Shown here piece after piece: positions 11,207-22,493 of a DNA stretch of 64,000 bases. The stretch lies in the NCBI GenBank assembly GCA_034440615.1, contig JAOTOM010005126.1, positions 1 through 64,000 on the forward strand, in the 5' to 3' direction. Numbering within the stretch: the stretch's first letter is position 1; each line of letters opens with the position of its first letter. The position numbers and the translations under genes were made by a program. This DNA is from Ashinkailepas kermadecensis. Taxonomy: Eukaryota > Arthropoda > Thecostraca > Neolepadidae. Below the pieces are notes generated by a model that did not search any database, was not told the origin of the DNA, and saw only the letters and a program-made list of their open reading frames with translations.

Positions 11207-12181
11207 GGAGCCGTCCGATCAGGGCACCGGCCGCCGGCTAACGACCGCCGGTGACGGACGAAGGGGCAGCGGCAGCTGGCCGTCCGATCAGGGCACCGGC
11301 CGCCGGCTAACGACCGCCGGTGACGGACCAAGGGGCAGCGGCAGCTGGCCGTCCGATCAGGGCACCGGCCGCCGGCTAACGACCGCCGGTGACGGACCAA
11401 GGGGCAGCGGCAGCTGGCCGTCCGATCAGGGCACCGGCCGCCGGCTAACGACCGCCGGTGACGGACGAAGGGGCAGCGGCAGCTGGCCGTCCGATCAGGG
11501 CACCGGCCGCCGGCTAACGACCGCCGGTGACGGACGAAGGGGCAGCGGCAGCTGGCCGTCCGATCAGGGCACCGGCCGCCGGCTAACGACCGCCGGTGAC
11601 GGACGAAGGGGCAGCGGCAGCTGGCCGTCCGATCAGGGCACCGGCCGCCGGCTAACGACCGCCGGTGACGGACCAAGGGGCAGCGGCAGCTGGCCGTCCG
11701 ATCAGGGCACCGGCCGCCGGCTAACGACCGCCGGTGACGGACGAAGGGGCAGCGGCAGCTGGCCGTCCGATCAGGGCACCGGCCGCTGGCTAACGACCGC
11801 CGGTGACGGACGAAGGGGCAGCGGCAGCTGGCCGTCCGATCAGGGCACCGGCCGCTGGCTAACGACCGCCGGTGACGGACGAAGGGGCAGCGGCAGCTGG
11901 CCGTCCGATCAGGGCACCGGCCGCTGGCTAACGACCGCCGGTGACGGACCAAGGGGCAGCGGCAGCTGGCCGTCCGATCAGGGCACCGGCCGCCGGCTAA
12001 CGACCGCCGGTGACGGACGAAGGGGCAGCGGCAGCTGGCCGTCCGATCAGGGCACCGGCCGCCGGCTAACGACCGCCGGTGACGGACGAAGGGGCAGCGG
12101 CAGCTGGCCGTCCGATCAGGGCACCGGCCGCCGGCTAACGACCGCCGGTGACGGACCAAGGGGCAGCGGCAGCTGGCCGTC
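11207..12181. repeat. 69-bp minisatellite, 14 units
   Basis: Units start at 11211 and every 69 bp after; variants are CGAAGG/CCAAGG and CCGCCGG/CCGCTGG. Each unit has CACCGG and CCGGTG arms that could form a hairpin. Because 69 is a multiple of three, plus and minus frames are open (23-residue peptide repeats), but codon use is uninformative and I read it as non-coding. Confidence 0.97.
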
Positions 12182-12379
12182 GATGGGGTACGGCGCGGCA
12201 GTCACCACCGCCCTCAGCAGCCGGCCCCAGTCAGCCGCAGCCAGCTCCAGTCCTCCCCAACCAGCCCCAGTCAGCCGCAGCCAGCTCCAGTCAGCCCCAA
12301 CCCGCGCCGGGGAGAGGCCACCACACCACCAAACGACGCTGGCGACGGCGGCGATCGTTGGTGGCAAGGCGAAGCCAGG

Positions 12380-12660
12380 TGTGGATGGATGCAGCGGAGT
12401 TAGGAAGAAACAGGCCGATCGAGACAGGATGAGGCCGAGCGAGAGGGTGAGGCGAGCGAGACAGGGTGAGGCGAGCGAGACAGGGTGAGGCCGATCGAGA
12501 CAGGATGAGGCCGAGCGAGACGGTGAGGCCGAGCAAGACGGTAAGGACCAGCGATACAGGGTGAGGAAGAGGGTGAGGAAGAGCGAGACGAGGTCAGGCC
12601 TTGCGCGACTGAGCAAGGCTGAGCGGGACAGGGTGAGACAGGGCGGAGTCGGACGGGTGA
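12380..12660. repeat. Degenerate 16-18-bp repeat (GAGACAGGGTGAGGC)
   Basis: Irregular units of GAGACAGGGTGAGGCGAGC and CGAGACAGGATGAGGC follow the 69-bp array after a short block of CAGCCGCAGCCAGCTCCAGT-type repeats. Confidence 0.8.
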
Positions 12661-12867
12661 GGACAGAGCCGAGCCAAGTGAGACGTTTCCGCGCAGTGAG
12701 GGCGGGCTCGCCGGCCGCCGACGCCGCGCCGCTGAGACTGGTCGGCAGCGGTGGTCGGGCGGTACGTCAGCAGAGCCAACGGACGGCCGCACGGCTGGGG
12801 CTCGCCAGCGGGCGCGGCGTGTTGACAAAACCCAACATCGAGCATAAACACCGGCCGGCCGGCCGTC

Positions 12868-13125
12868 CAACGGTTCACCACACCACCACGTGACCACGTG
12901 CGACAACTAGCCGCGGTTGTGACGGCCGGCCGTCCAACGGTCCGCCACACCACCGCGTGACCACGTGCGACTACCAGCCGCGGTTATGACGGCCGGCCAT
13001 CCAACGGTCCGCCACACCACCACGTGACCACGTGCGACAACTAGCCGCGGTTGTGACGGCCGGCCGTCCAACGGTCCGCCACACCACCGCGTGACCACGT
13101 GCGACTACCAGCCGCGGTTATGATG
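12868..13125. repeat. 67-bp minisatellite rich in CACGTG
   Basis: Four units repeat every 67 bp (GTGACCACGTGCGAC starts at 12890, 12957, 13024 and 13091). They alternate between ACCACGTGACCACGTG and ACCGCGTGACCACGTG, giving one or two CACGTG E-box cores per unit. Confidence 0.9.
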
Positions 13126-13423
13126 AACCACTCGGCGTCGGTCAGATCCGTCAGTGTTGCCGACTGGCTGGTGGCGCCGACGGGTCGTCCGACTCGGTCG
13201 GAACTGCAGCTCTGAAGCAATGGCCTCATCAGCCCCAAGCGGATAGCGGCGCCAATCGTTGGCTCTGCCCTTGGTCGGGTGGGTGATGGGGATCGTGGTC
13301 CATGCACGGCGCCGTGACGATCGAGCAGATCGCACGCGCGTACGACGGTACGACGGTGATTCTGATCTGCTCGAGTCATGTGGGAGGGCGCGGCGCGCCA
13401 GTCATCTGTCAAGGTCCATGCAC

Positions 13424-13680
13424 CACCCGCGATACCATCGCGAGTGGTACCAGTGATACCACCGCGAGTGGTACTCGTGATACCATCGCGAGTTGCACTC
13501 GTGATACCATCGCGAGTGTCGAGTTGTTCGTGATACCATGTGGTGTTTACCATCGCGGTGGTACCGTGTGATACCATATTTATCGTGATACCATCGCGAG
13601 TGTACTCTGATACCATCTTGTGATACCATCGCGAGTGGTACTCGTGATACCATCGCGAGTGGTACCAGTGATAGCATCAC
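13424..13680. repeat. 24-bp repeat GTGATACCATCGCGAGTGGT
   Basis: About ten degenerate units built on GATACCATCGCGAGT with spacer variants, fading at both ends. Confidence 0.9.
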
Positions 13681-14805
13681 CGTTGACTATAATTATATCA
13701 GGCCACGGCACACAGTGGTGCCACGAGTACTACCAGCCGCCGGCCGGGTTATGTACGGACGCGGCGCGGTCAAGAAATGTATGCGTTGCACACATTAAAT
13801 TGCAAGTTGTATGTTGACACCAGGTGAGGTGCGACCTGACCTGACCTGAGACATCCCAAGAGTACATACACCACAAGCGCTCTGGAGGCCAAAATGCAGA
13901 CCATTAGGAAATCAAATGGCTTGATCAGGGCCTGAGCGTAATTTCTACGGCGACTCCGTCCCAGACATCAGTGCAACGGCCATTGTATTTTGTGTGGACA
14001 ATTTTGGATCAAAAAGTAAATTGTCCAATATAAAAATAAGAAGACTGGACTTGCTTATCTTTACAGGGACAACATATGGCTTGCAGTGGGACCGGCCATT
14101 GCCTTTTCCCAGCACGATCTGCTTCGAGAACCAGCAGCTTCAGCGGTTCATCACGTACTGTCTTATGATGACCAGGACGTTGGCATGTATCATGGTGCTC
14201 GACTAAGATTCCAGGCCGCATATCCCTGATATTGGATCACGGAAGCACATCTGCTTCACGACCAGGCCCCTGAAGACGGTCGAGTGACTGACTGCTCCTC
14301 GGCATTGACCTGTTTGACTGTGCTATTCAAAGCTCATCCAGTTGTCGCTCTCCGATTATGTATGTACCACCACTGATGTAGGAAGCTGCGTACGTCGATC
14401 AGCAACATTTGTGCCGAAGCAGAAAGAGTCTGTTCGGTCTTGGCTGCCGGGCTTTGGTGGCAATAATCACGAACCATACAGCGTCACGGAGACGCCGTCA
14501 TGCGTGTCTGACGTCACACCCCGTGCACATGGACAGAGAGATGGACAGAGAAAGCACGGCAGCGCCCTTGGCTTTGAACTGCCATGACGTCTGCCGACAA
14601 CAGCAAAGGAGCGCAACGGCCAATGCCTTACACACAAAATGTGGACATTTCCCAAAATTGCGTCCAGCTCGCCGGACTGGCGGCTGGCGGCTGATGGCTG
14701 GTGTGCGTCCCACATACACTGGGGCAGCTGGCCAAGCTTTTGCTACTGTTTTTTTTCTGCATGTGAACAATGTATATGAGAAGAGCGGCACCTCGGGCGT
14801 CTGCG
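13681..14805. other. Spacer inside the large intron
   Basis: Single-copy sequence. No exon with matching phase or other feature was recognised. Confidence 0.45.
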
Positions 14806-15392
14806 CGTGGGCAACCTGCAGCACGGCCAGCGCTAGGTCGGCGCGGCGTCTGAGCGTGAGCAGCCTGCAGCACGGCCAGGACTATGTCGGCGCGACACGG
14901 AGAGCGGCGTCTGAGCGTGAGCAGCCTGCAGCACGGCCAGGGCTATGTCGGCGCGACACGGAGAGCGGCGTCTGAGCGTGAGCAGCCTGCAGCACGGCCA
15001 GGGCTATGTCGGCGCGGCACGGATAACGGCGTCTGAGCGTGAGCAGCCTGCAGCACGGCCAGGACTATGTCGGCGCGGCACGGATAACGGCGTCTGAGCG
15101 TGAGCAGCCTGCAGCACGGCCAGGACTATGTCGGCGCGACACGGAGAGCGGCGTCTGAGCGTGAGCAGCCTGCAGCACGGCCAGGGCTAGGTCGACGCGA
15201 CACGGAGAGCGGCGTCTGAGCGTGAGCAGCCTGCAGCACGGCCAGGACTATGTCGGCGCGACACGGAGAGCGGCGTCTGAGCGTGAGCAGCCTGCAGCAC
15301 GGCCAGGACTATGTCGGCGCGACACGGAGAGCGGCGTCTGAGCGTGAGCAGCCTGCAGCACGGCCAGGGCTAGGTCGACGCGGCACGGAGAG
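14806..15392. repeat. 61-bp minisatellite, about nine units
   Basis: Units contain GCGTCTGAGCGTGAGCAGCC, TGCAGCACGGCCAGG and CTATGTCGGCGC. Variants CACGGAGAGC and CACGGATAAC group neighbouring units. Confidence 0.95.
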
Positions 15393-15527
15393 TTAATCAC
15401 ATCGATCGGTGTCGTCACCATCCGGCAAGCCGACGTCCGGCGGCCCAGCCACGCTCTCATCGCGTCGGCCGCACCCCTTGCCGCAAACTTCACCGCATTG
15501 ATCTGTGGTGCGCCGGACGCCGCCAAG

Positions 15528-15719
15528 CGGCACGGCACGACACGGCACGACACGACACGACACGACACGACACGACACGACACGACACGGCACGGCACGA
15601 CACGACACGACACGACACGGCACGGCACGACACGACACGACACGACACGACACGACACGACACGACACGACACGGCACGGCACGGCACGGCACGGCACGG
15701 CACGGCACGGCACGGCACG
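15528..15719. repeat. Pentanucleotide array (CACGA)n / (CACGG)n
   Basis: About 38 pentamers switch in blocks between CACGA and CACGG, ending in about ten consecutive GGCAC-phase units. Confidence 0.97.
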
Positions 15720-16464
15720 CTGACACCTGACGGAACGGTGCCGACGGCCGCGGCAGCACAGACTGAGTCGGCCGCCTCCGGCCGCCGTCGGCAATATTCA
15801 CCCAACGGCGACACTAATAACGTTGCTATGGAAACGCAGGCCTGCACTCACTCGACTATGCTTAGCGTCCATTGCGCTCGAGTATGCAGACATTCTTCCT
15901 CTCTGGAACTGAACTTGATATCATATTTGGGATTTATGCTTAACCGAATGGAACTGGCAACCTGGTATGGGCTTTCCGTACGTGGCCATGCCCGCATCAC
16001 CTCTGAATTTACAGCAACAAATGCAAATCTGTAGCGCTTTCTTCTGGCCTTTCTCCGTGCGCAGCAGACACCTGACGTCGCCCACGCCGATTTAAAACTG
16101 AACCAGTCGGATATCGGGGGATCATGGCCAGACAGACGTATCCTCTCGCCACCGGCATTGCTCGGCGTCGCTGACGAAACAAAAGATTGCCGAGGTCTGA
16201 CGTATCCAATCAGTCGAGAGTAGTGCTCAGATAATGACACCAGTCACGGAAGGACTCGCCGGAACCGTCACGTCACGGGCGGTCAGGAGCGGGCACAGGA
16301 GCCGCGCCTGCCCCTGCACCGAGCAGTCATAACTCACAGAAGCGGTCTCAGGAGCAGCTACGGGACGAGTCATGGCAATTGTTACAATAAACATCACGCT
16401 TGTCAGGTGAAGATAACATTTCCGGGTATGGCGACGAAGACTCGGGATGCAGGCCAAACAAGAG
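15720..16464. other. Spacer inside the large intron
   Basis: Single-copy; nothing recognised. Confidence 0.45.
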
Positions 16465-16905
16465 CGGGGCCTGCTCCCGGGGAAAACTCCCAGTTAGGCA
16501 CGAGACCTGCTCCCAGGGAACTCACAGTTAGGCACGGGATCTGCTCCCGGGGAAACTCAGTTAGGCACGATACCTGCTCACGGGGAAACTCAGTTATGCA
16601 AGGAGTCTAGTCCCGGGGAAACTGACAACTAGGCGCGAGACCTGCTCCCGGGGAAAATTCTGATGGTCTGGCATGGAACCTGTTCCTGGGGGAGCCCCCA
16701 GTTAGACACATAATCTGCTCCCCGAGGAACCTCCCGTAGTCATGCAGGGACCTGTTCCGGGGACCTGCCCGTCAGGCAGGGCCCTGTTCCGGTGGACCTG
16801 CCTGTCAGGCAAGGACTTGCTCCCGGCGGAACTTCCCATAGTCAGGCAGGGACCTGCTCCCGGATGAGCCTCCCAGTGAGGCACGAGACCTGCCTGTCGG
16901 GCACC
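16465..16905. repeat. Degenerate ~38-bp repeat (GACCTGCTCCCGGGG)
   Basis: Units share ACCTGCTCCCGGGGAAACTC and AGTTAGGCACGAG, with divergence rising to the right. This is an older array than its neighbours. Confidence 0.8.
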
Positions 16906-17282
16906 GTTTAGACTTGAACCCGGCCATTGGCCGGCAGATCGTTGTGAGCCGGATGGAGCGCCAATTACCGTGCTAATGGCGCACAGACGCGTGGGCAGTG
17001 AGTGGGGGGCACCGCCGCCACGCGAGAACAACTCCCGATCGGCGCGTGCTGTTACACTTGGCGCAGAGGCGGATGCATGTTCTGTCGGGCCGCAGACGGC
17101 ACGCGACAATCACCTGGCATGTCATGTCAGGGAGTCAATGATAAACCCGACTAACTAGTCAACATCAATATTCCATGGTATTATGATAAGGACGGGCAGG
17201 AGAGGAAAGGAATGGGGGAGGAGGGGCCAGCCTGAACGGTGCCAGCAGATGTTAGTTAGCCAGCTTCCGGGGAATGGGTGAG
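16906..17282. other. Spacer before the 60-bp array
   Basis: Single-copy apart from a first diverged array unit near 17245-17282. No feature recognised. Confidence 0.45.
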
Positions 17283-17998
17283 GACATATGGTGGGGGTCA
17301 GACCGTCAGCAGTCGCTAGTTAGCCAGTTACTGGGGCATGGGGACATAGGGTGGGGGTCAGACCGTCAGCAGTCGCTAGTTAGCCAGCTACTGGGGGATG
17401 GGGGACATAGGGTGGGGGTCAGACCGTCAGCAGTCGCTAGTTAGCCAGCTACTGGGGCATGGGGACATAGGGTGGGGGTCAGACCATCAGCAGTCGCTAG
17501 TTAGCCAGCTACTGGGGCATGGGGACATAGGGTGGGGGTCAGACCGTCAGCAGTCGCTAGTTAGCCAGCTACTGGGGCATGGGGACATAGGGTGGGGGTC
17601 AGACCGTCAGCAGTCGCTAGTTAGCCAGCTACTGGGGCATGGGGACATAGGGTGGGGGTCAGACCGTCAGCAGTCGCTAGTTAGCCAGCTACTGGGGCAT
17701 GGGGACATATGGTGGGGGTCAGACCGTCAGCAGTCGCTAGTTAGCCAGCTACTGGGGCATGGGGACATAGGGTGGGGGTCAGACCGTCAGCAGTCGCTAG
17801 TTAGCCAGCTACTGGGGCATGGGGACATAGGGTGGGGTCAGACCGTCAGCAGTCGCTAGTTAGCCAGCTACTGGGGCATGGGGACATAGGGTGGGGGTCA
17901 GACCGTCAGCAGTCGCTAGTTAGCCAGCTACTGGGGCATGAAGGGGGGGGGGGGGGCATAAGGTGGGGGTCAGACCGCCAGCAGTCGCCAGCTAACTA
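17283..17998. repeat. 60-bp minisatellite at the start of the 11-kb intron
   Basis: About twelve near-identical 60-bp units contain CAGACCGTCAGCAGTCGC and TAGTTAGCCAGCTACTGGGG. The array ends about 25 bases from the donor at 18023/18022, and the first intron bases (CAGCAGCTAGTTAGC on the minus strand) are a diverged unit. A run of about 15 G at 17942-17957 interrupts the last units. Confidence 0.95.
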
Positions 17999-18022
17999 GC
18001 TGCTGGGCCGGTCGGCTCTCAC

Positions 18023-20830
18023 CTGTATCTGCTGTAACTGGTCGAGCGCGTGTCTGGAATGCTGCGCCTCCGCCTGCAGGCGCGCCAGCTCGGCCGCCTG
18101 CTGCGCCTGCCGCGGCTCGGCGATCTCCGCCTGACAGGCGGCCTCGTGGCGGCGCACGTGCGGCCGCTGCCGCAGGCCGGCAGCCGTCAGCAGCTCGTCT
18201 GCGTCGCCGCCGGTCAGCACCGTTTGACAGGCCGTCTCCAGGCAGATGAGTGTGCGCTGTCGGGAGGTGGTGGTGGCGGCGGCGGCTGGCGCGGCACCGC
18301 TGCTGCGCGCCGGAGGCCGCGCCGGCGGCCGGCTGCCTGTCGGCCGACGTCCCGCCGTAGTCGCCGCTGTAGTCGCCGCCGGACGGCCGGGCGACGGCCG
18401 GGCGGCAGCCGCCGACGCCAGCTTGGCCGGCACGTCCGGCTTCACCGCCGTCGGCGTCTTCTTGCGCCGGCCCAGCGTGGCGAACGTGTCGGCGCTCTTC
18501 TTCATGTCCTCAGACGTGAAGGCGGCCGACTTGGTGGCGGCCGTCGCCTCGGCCGCCTTCGGCTCCTTCTTCTTGCGGCCGATGGTACCGTACTTGTCGG
18601 CGCTTCTTTTGAGCTCGGCGGCGGCGGCGGCGGCAGAGTTCGGCGATGTCTTCTTCCGTCTGCCGAGCGTTCCGTAGCTGACCGGATCGTCGTCCGACGT
18701 GCCCGACTCCGACCGCCTCGCCTCTGACACCTTCTTGTCCAGCGGCTTCCGCTTGAGCGGCACCGCGCCCGGCTTGGCGCTGGTGGTCTTCACACTCGTC
18801 TCGCGCTTCTTGGACACATCCGATACGGAGGCTGGACTATCCTTCTTGACGTCGCCGACTGCGGTCGCCTTCTTGGCCTTGTTTCGGGGGAGGCTAGCGT
18901 AGTTAGAGACGGTGCGCCTTTCCTCGCGTGCGGCGAGCGGAGACCGTGTCTTCGTCAGGTCGGCCTGGACACGAGCCGGCAGCACAGTGCGGCTCACGTT
19001 CCGCGCCGGCGGCGACTGCTTCGCAGCGGTTGGTCGTGCCGGAGCCGTCTTGCCGCTCTTGCCGTGTCTGTTCGTCGGGTTCGACTGCGACGAGCTGGAC
19101 CGGTCCGACGATATGCTGGCCTCACTCTTCGGCTCGGTGCTCTCATCGATTTTCAGCACGGGCAGGGCGGCACTGGACTCGGTCCACTCGCTGGCAACAC
19201 CACTCGGCGCTCTGTCCGTGGCGCCGCTGTCGACCGCCGGCTCACTCACCGGCCCCACAGCTGTCTCTGACGTCAACTCCACAGCTGCCTCTAATGTCGG
19301 CCCAACATCTGCCTCCAGTTTCGATTCCACAGCTGTCTCTAATGTCGGCTCCACAGCTGTCTCAGAAGTCACCTCGACAACTGCATCTGATGTCGCCTTG
19401 ACAACTGTCTCTGTCGGCTGAACATCTGCCTGCAGTTTCGGCTCCACAGCTGCGTCTGATGTCGCCTTGGCAACTGTTTCTGATGTCGGCTCCACAACTG
19501 TCTCTGATGTCGGCTCCACAGCTGTTTCCAGTTTCGGCTCCACAGCTGTATCTGACGTCACCTTGACAGCTGCCTCTGATGTGGACTCCACAGCTGTTTC
19601 TGGTCTCGACTCCACAAGTTCCTCTGATGACGGCTCCACAACTGTCTCTGACGTCGGCTCCACAACTGTCTCTGACGTCGGCTCCACAACTGTCACTGAC
19701 GTCGGCTCCACAACTGTTTCTGATGTCGGCTCCACAGCTGTCTCTGACGTCGGCTCCACAACTGTCTCTGACGTCGGCTCCACAACTGTTTCTGATGTCG
19801 GCTCCACAGCCGTCTCTGACGTCGGCTGCACAGCTGTTTCTGATGTCGGCTCCACAGATGTCTCTGACGTCGGCTCCACAACTGTCTCTGACGTCGGCTC
19901 CACAGCTGTCTCTGACGTCGGCTCCACAGCTGTCTCTGACGTCGGCTCCACAGCCGTCCCCAATGTCGACTGGACGGCTCCGTCTGACGTCAGCTGAGCT
20001 GCTGCGGCGGCCACCGCCGTCGGCGGCAAGATGATGCCCACCAGACTGAAGGGACCCGACATCTCGCTGGCGGACTCGACTGGACTCACCAGACTGACGG
20101 GCAGAGCCGCCTCGGCTGCCGCCGCTGCCGCCGCTGCCGCCGCTGCCGCCGCTGTCGGCTGCAGCTCCGCCGCCGGCCACCGCGCCACGTCCGGCTCGAC
20201 GCTCCACACCGACGCCCCGGCGCGCTGCATCGCCGCTGCCGACGCGTCGGCAACGGCCGAGTCACTGACGACGCGGGGCGTGGCGGCGGCGGCGGCGGCG
20301 CCGGCGGCGCCCTGGGAACCGTCGGGCGCCTCCTGCGCCGACGTCTCGTCCTCCTCGGTGAGGCTCTCCAGCCGGCGCTGGCCCTGCTGCAGGCCGAGCG
20401 CGGCGGACGACACCTGCAGGTAGCTGACACGGCCGCCGTTCACACACTGCCGCATGTCCGAGAACAGCTGCACGTAGCCGCCGGCGTCGGCGGGGCCGGC
20501 CGCCGCCGGCTCCTCCATCAGAAAGAAATCGCTGAACTGGTCAGGGTCGACGAGCTTCACGGCGCCGTCGTCGTCGTCGTCCGTGCAGTAGCTGCGCTCG
20601 ATCGTCACGTGGCCGAGCGTGACGCTGGGGCCGCGCGGCCCGTTCCGCACATACACCTCCTCGGCGGCATTCACCTCGCCGTTGAACGCGAACTCGTCGT
20701 CGCTGTCGTCGCCGACGATCACCTCCGACTCGACGAGGTCGTCGAGCGCGGCGGACGGCTCGAGCGCCGGCAGGTTCTCGGCCGACAGCGAGAGGCCAGA
20801 CGGCGGCCGCGACGTCGCCACCTCGGCCAT
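18023..20830 (-). CDS. First visible coding exon of a large coiled-coil protein gene (936 codons)
   Basis: The ATG at 20830-20828 has an in-frame TGA upstream; a possible acceptor (CAG/GGG at about 20842) means the exon could also be internal. The frame is open for 936 codons to a donor CAG/GTGAGA at 18023/18022 (phase 0). Residues 35-92 are acidic, with DDSDDE and a run of five Asp. Polyalanine tracts lie near 175-240. An octapeptide repeat of the type VVEPTSET fills about 285-520. The stretch 560-830 is basic and Ser/Ala/Pro rich and holds three copies of a Y/F-x-T-L/I-G-R-R/K-K-K motif near 719, 748 and 785. From about 905 a Gln/Ala/Leu-rich coiled coil begins and continues in the next exons. 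No catalytic domain is visible. The order (acidic, disordered, basic, coiled coil) suggests a cytoskeletal or centrosomal scaffold, but that is inference and I do not recognise the family. Confidence 0.8.
19270..19965 (-). repeat. 24-bp coding minisatellite (octapeptide EPTSETVV)
   Basis: About 28 units of 24 bp lie inside the large exon and encode variants of the octapeptide VVEPTSET. The left part is more diverged (for example KATSD, EPKLE) and the centre is more uniform, as expected if recent expansion is central. Because 24 is a multiple of three, the other frames on both strands also stay open here. Confidence 0.9.
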
Positions 20831-20964
20831 CGCGCTCCCCTGCCGACCAAGGACACACCGGCTGTCACACTCCGGTCACACGCGTGCTTTTCTGACACCA
20901 CGAACGGTCTGGGGCGCGCAATGTGCGGGGAAGTGCGGCCCAGACGTAGCTGGCATGGGTAAAT

Positions 20965-21215
20965 AGTCATAAAGTGTTAAGGCTAAATAAGAGCCACAGG
21001 GGCCCATCTCCGTCAAGCCAATGTGGAAAAGATACCAGAAAAGTACATGCTCACACCCCAATCAATTCATAATCCCAAGTTCCAAGGGAACTATATATCC
21101 CAGCCTATCTAGCACCATTCACCTTATCACACTCCTCAACAATTCCAAACTCCTCCAATCATGCCCCATTGTGCTACCATAGACAATCTCATCAGAATCA
21201 CATACCATAAATGTG
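20965..21215 (-). mobile_element. CR1-like LINE, 3' end fragment
   Basis: Read on the minus strand, this ends with GGCTCTTATTTAGCC, AACACTTTATGACT and matches the 3' UTR of the element at 24990-27172. The tail is one copy of the TATGACTT-type octamer. It is truncated about 250 bp from its 3' end and is adjacent to a TA/GACA microsatellite. Confidence 0.85.
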
Positions 21216-21239
21216 TATGTGATCTATAATCCCACTCCA

Positions 21240-21240
<1 letters not shown>

Positions 21241-21279
<39 letters not shown>

Positions 21280-21366
21280 GACAGACAGACAGAAGCGACA
21301 GACAGACAGACAGAAGCGACCAGAGACGAAGCAAGACAGAAACGACAGACAGAAGAAAGAGAACGG

Positions 21367-21414
<48 letters not shown>

Positions 21415-21446
21415 CAGATATATATCTGGCTGTCTGTCTGTCTGTC

Positions 21447-21528
<82 letters not shown>

Positions 21529-21575
21529 TAGATGGATAGATAGCATACCTATATATATATATATATATAGATGGA
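21241..21575. repeat. Compound (TA)n-(GACA)n-(CTGT)n-(TA)n microsatellite
   Basis: TA runs on both sides enclose GACA units, then CAGATATATATCTG, then CTGT units. The GACA and CTGT blocks are complementary, so the locus is a long imperfect palindrome able to extrude a cruciform. Confidence 0.97.
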
Positions 21576-22337
21576 TAGATAGCATACCATCCATGTGACA
21601 CCATGCTTCTCTCGAGTAATAAATAGCCGACGAATAAATTCCCAATAAACAAATAAATCCGGCGACTGTCTGACCGTGCCGACAGAAGTCTGATGCAGGC
21701 ACAGTTCCATGTTTTCAACTTCACCGATTGCACAAAGCGATTGGCGAACCTATCGAACCTAATCTAACCTACTAAAAGTCCTTCAAAACAATGCCATCGA
21801 CCCAAAAGTGGCATGTACGCACCAGGAGCGGCGCCGGGTGTGTAAAAATAGGTAAGCAAATAATGTTTTTATTGTACAAACTAATGGATGGTGTGGTGGT
21901 GTCCGAGTATTCCTGTGCATATTTTGGCACCTCCACCAACCACTCGAAAGACCTCCGATGACGACCGTGAACCAGAATCTCATTCTTCGTACCACAAAGT
22001 CCTGGAAATGGCTCTGAATCTGCATTGCCACCACCCACTGGAAACAAATTCATATCCTTGAATTGGCACTGCAGCCTTAGTGGCAGAACCTGCGGTCCTG
22101 AAACCCTGGAAACGACCCTGATCAATACCCGCCGTCACTCACTCGAGACAAATCCTGGCTGGTGCTCTTAAATCAGCTCCTCCCATGCGTTGAGCGAAAC
22201 ACTTGACATGTCTCTGAGTCATCGAGAATTTCCCCGAATCACTAATGCTCTCACACAATTTCCTGGCGGCGCCCCTGTATCAGCACCTCCAACATTCCCA
22301 AGAAATTCCTGATGACCTCCCATAATCAAAACGCGGC
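21576..22337. other. Single-copy spacer
   Basis: AT-moderate sequence without a recognised feature. Confidence 0.45.
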
Positions 22338-22493
22338 CTGGGGAATGACCTTGGGTTAAGGTGCCGGCCTCCCAACCGAAAGGTTGTGTGATCGAGTCCC
22401 ACCTGTCGCTACTCTTAGCCCGCGACCAATCAGCGTGAGAGATTGGGCACGCTACATAACCCAAAACGGTCGACGTGCCGTAAAGCCAATAGC
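22338..22493 (+). mobile_element. tRNA-derived SINE, diverged copy, plus strand
   Basis: A tRNA-like head (TTGGGTTAAGGTGC A-box region, GATCGAGTCCC B box) is followed by the body CTACTCTTAGCCCGCGACCA and a tail ending CCGTAAAGCCAATAGCC. Its CpG sites are more decayed than in other copies and I see no duplication, so it is an older insertion. Confidence 0.85.

Noticed and set aside
11193..12488. Open frame of 431 codons over the 69-bp array
   Set aside because: The frame exists because 69 is a multiple of three and the unit lacks stops; the opposite strand is open too. No start context, splice signals or domain support a gene.
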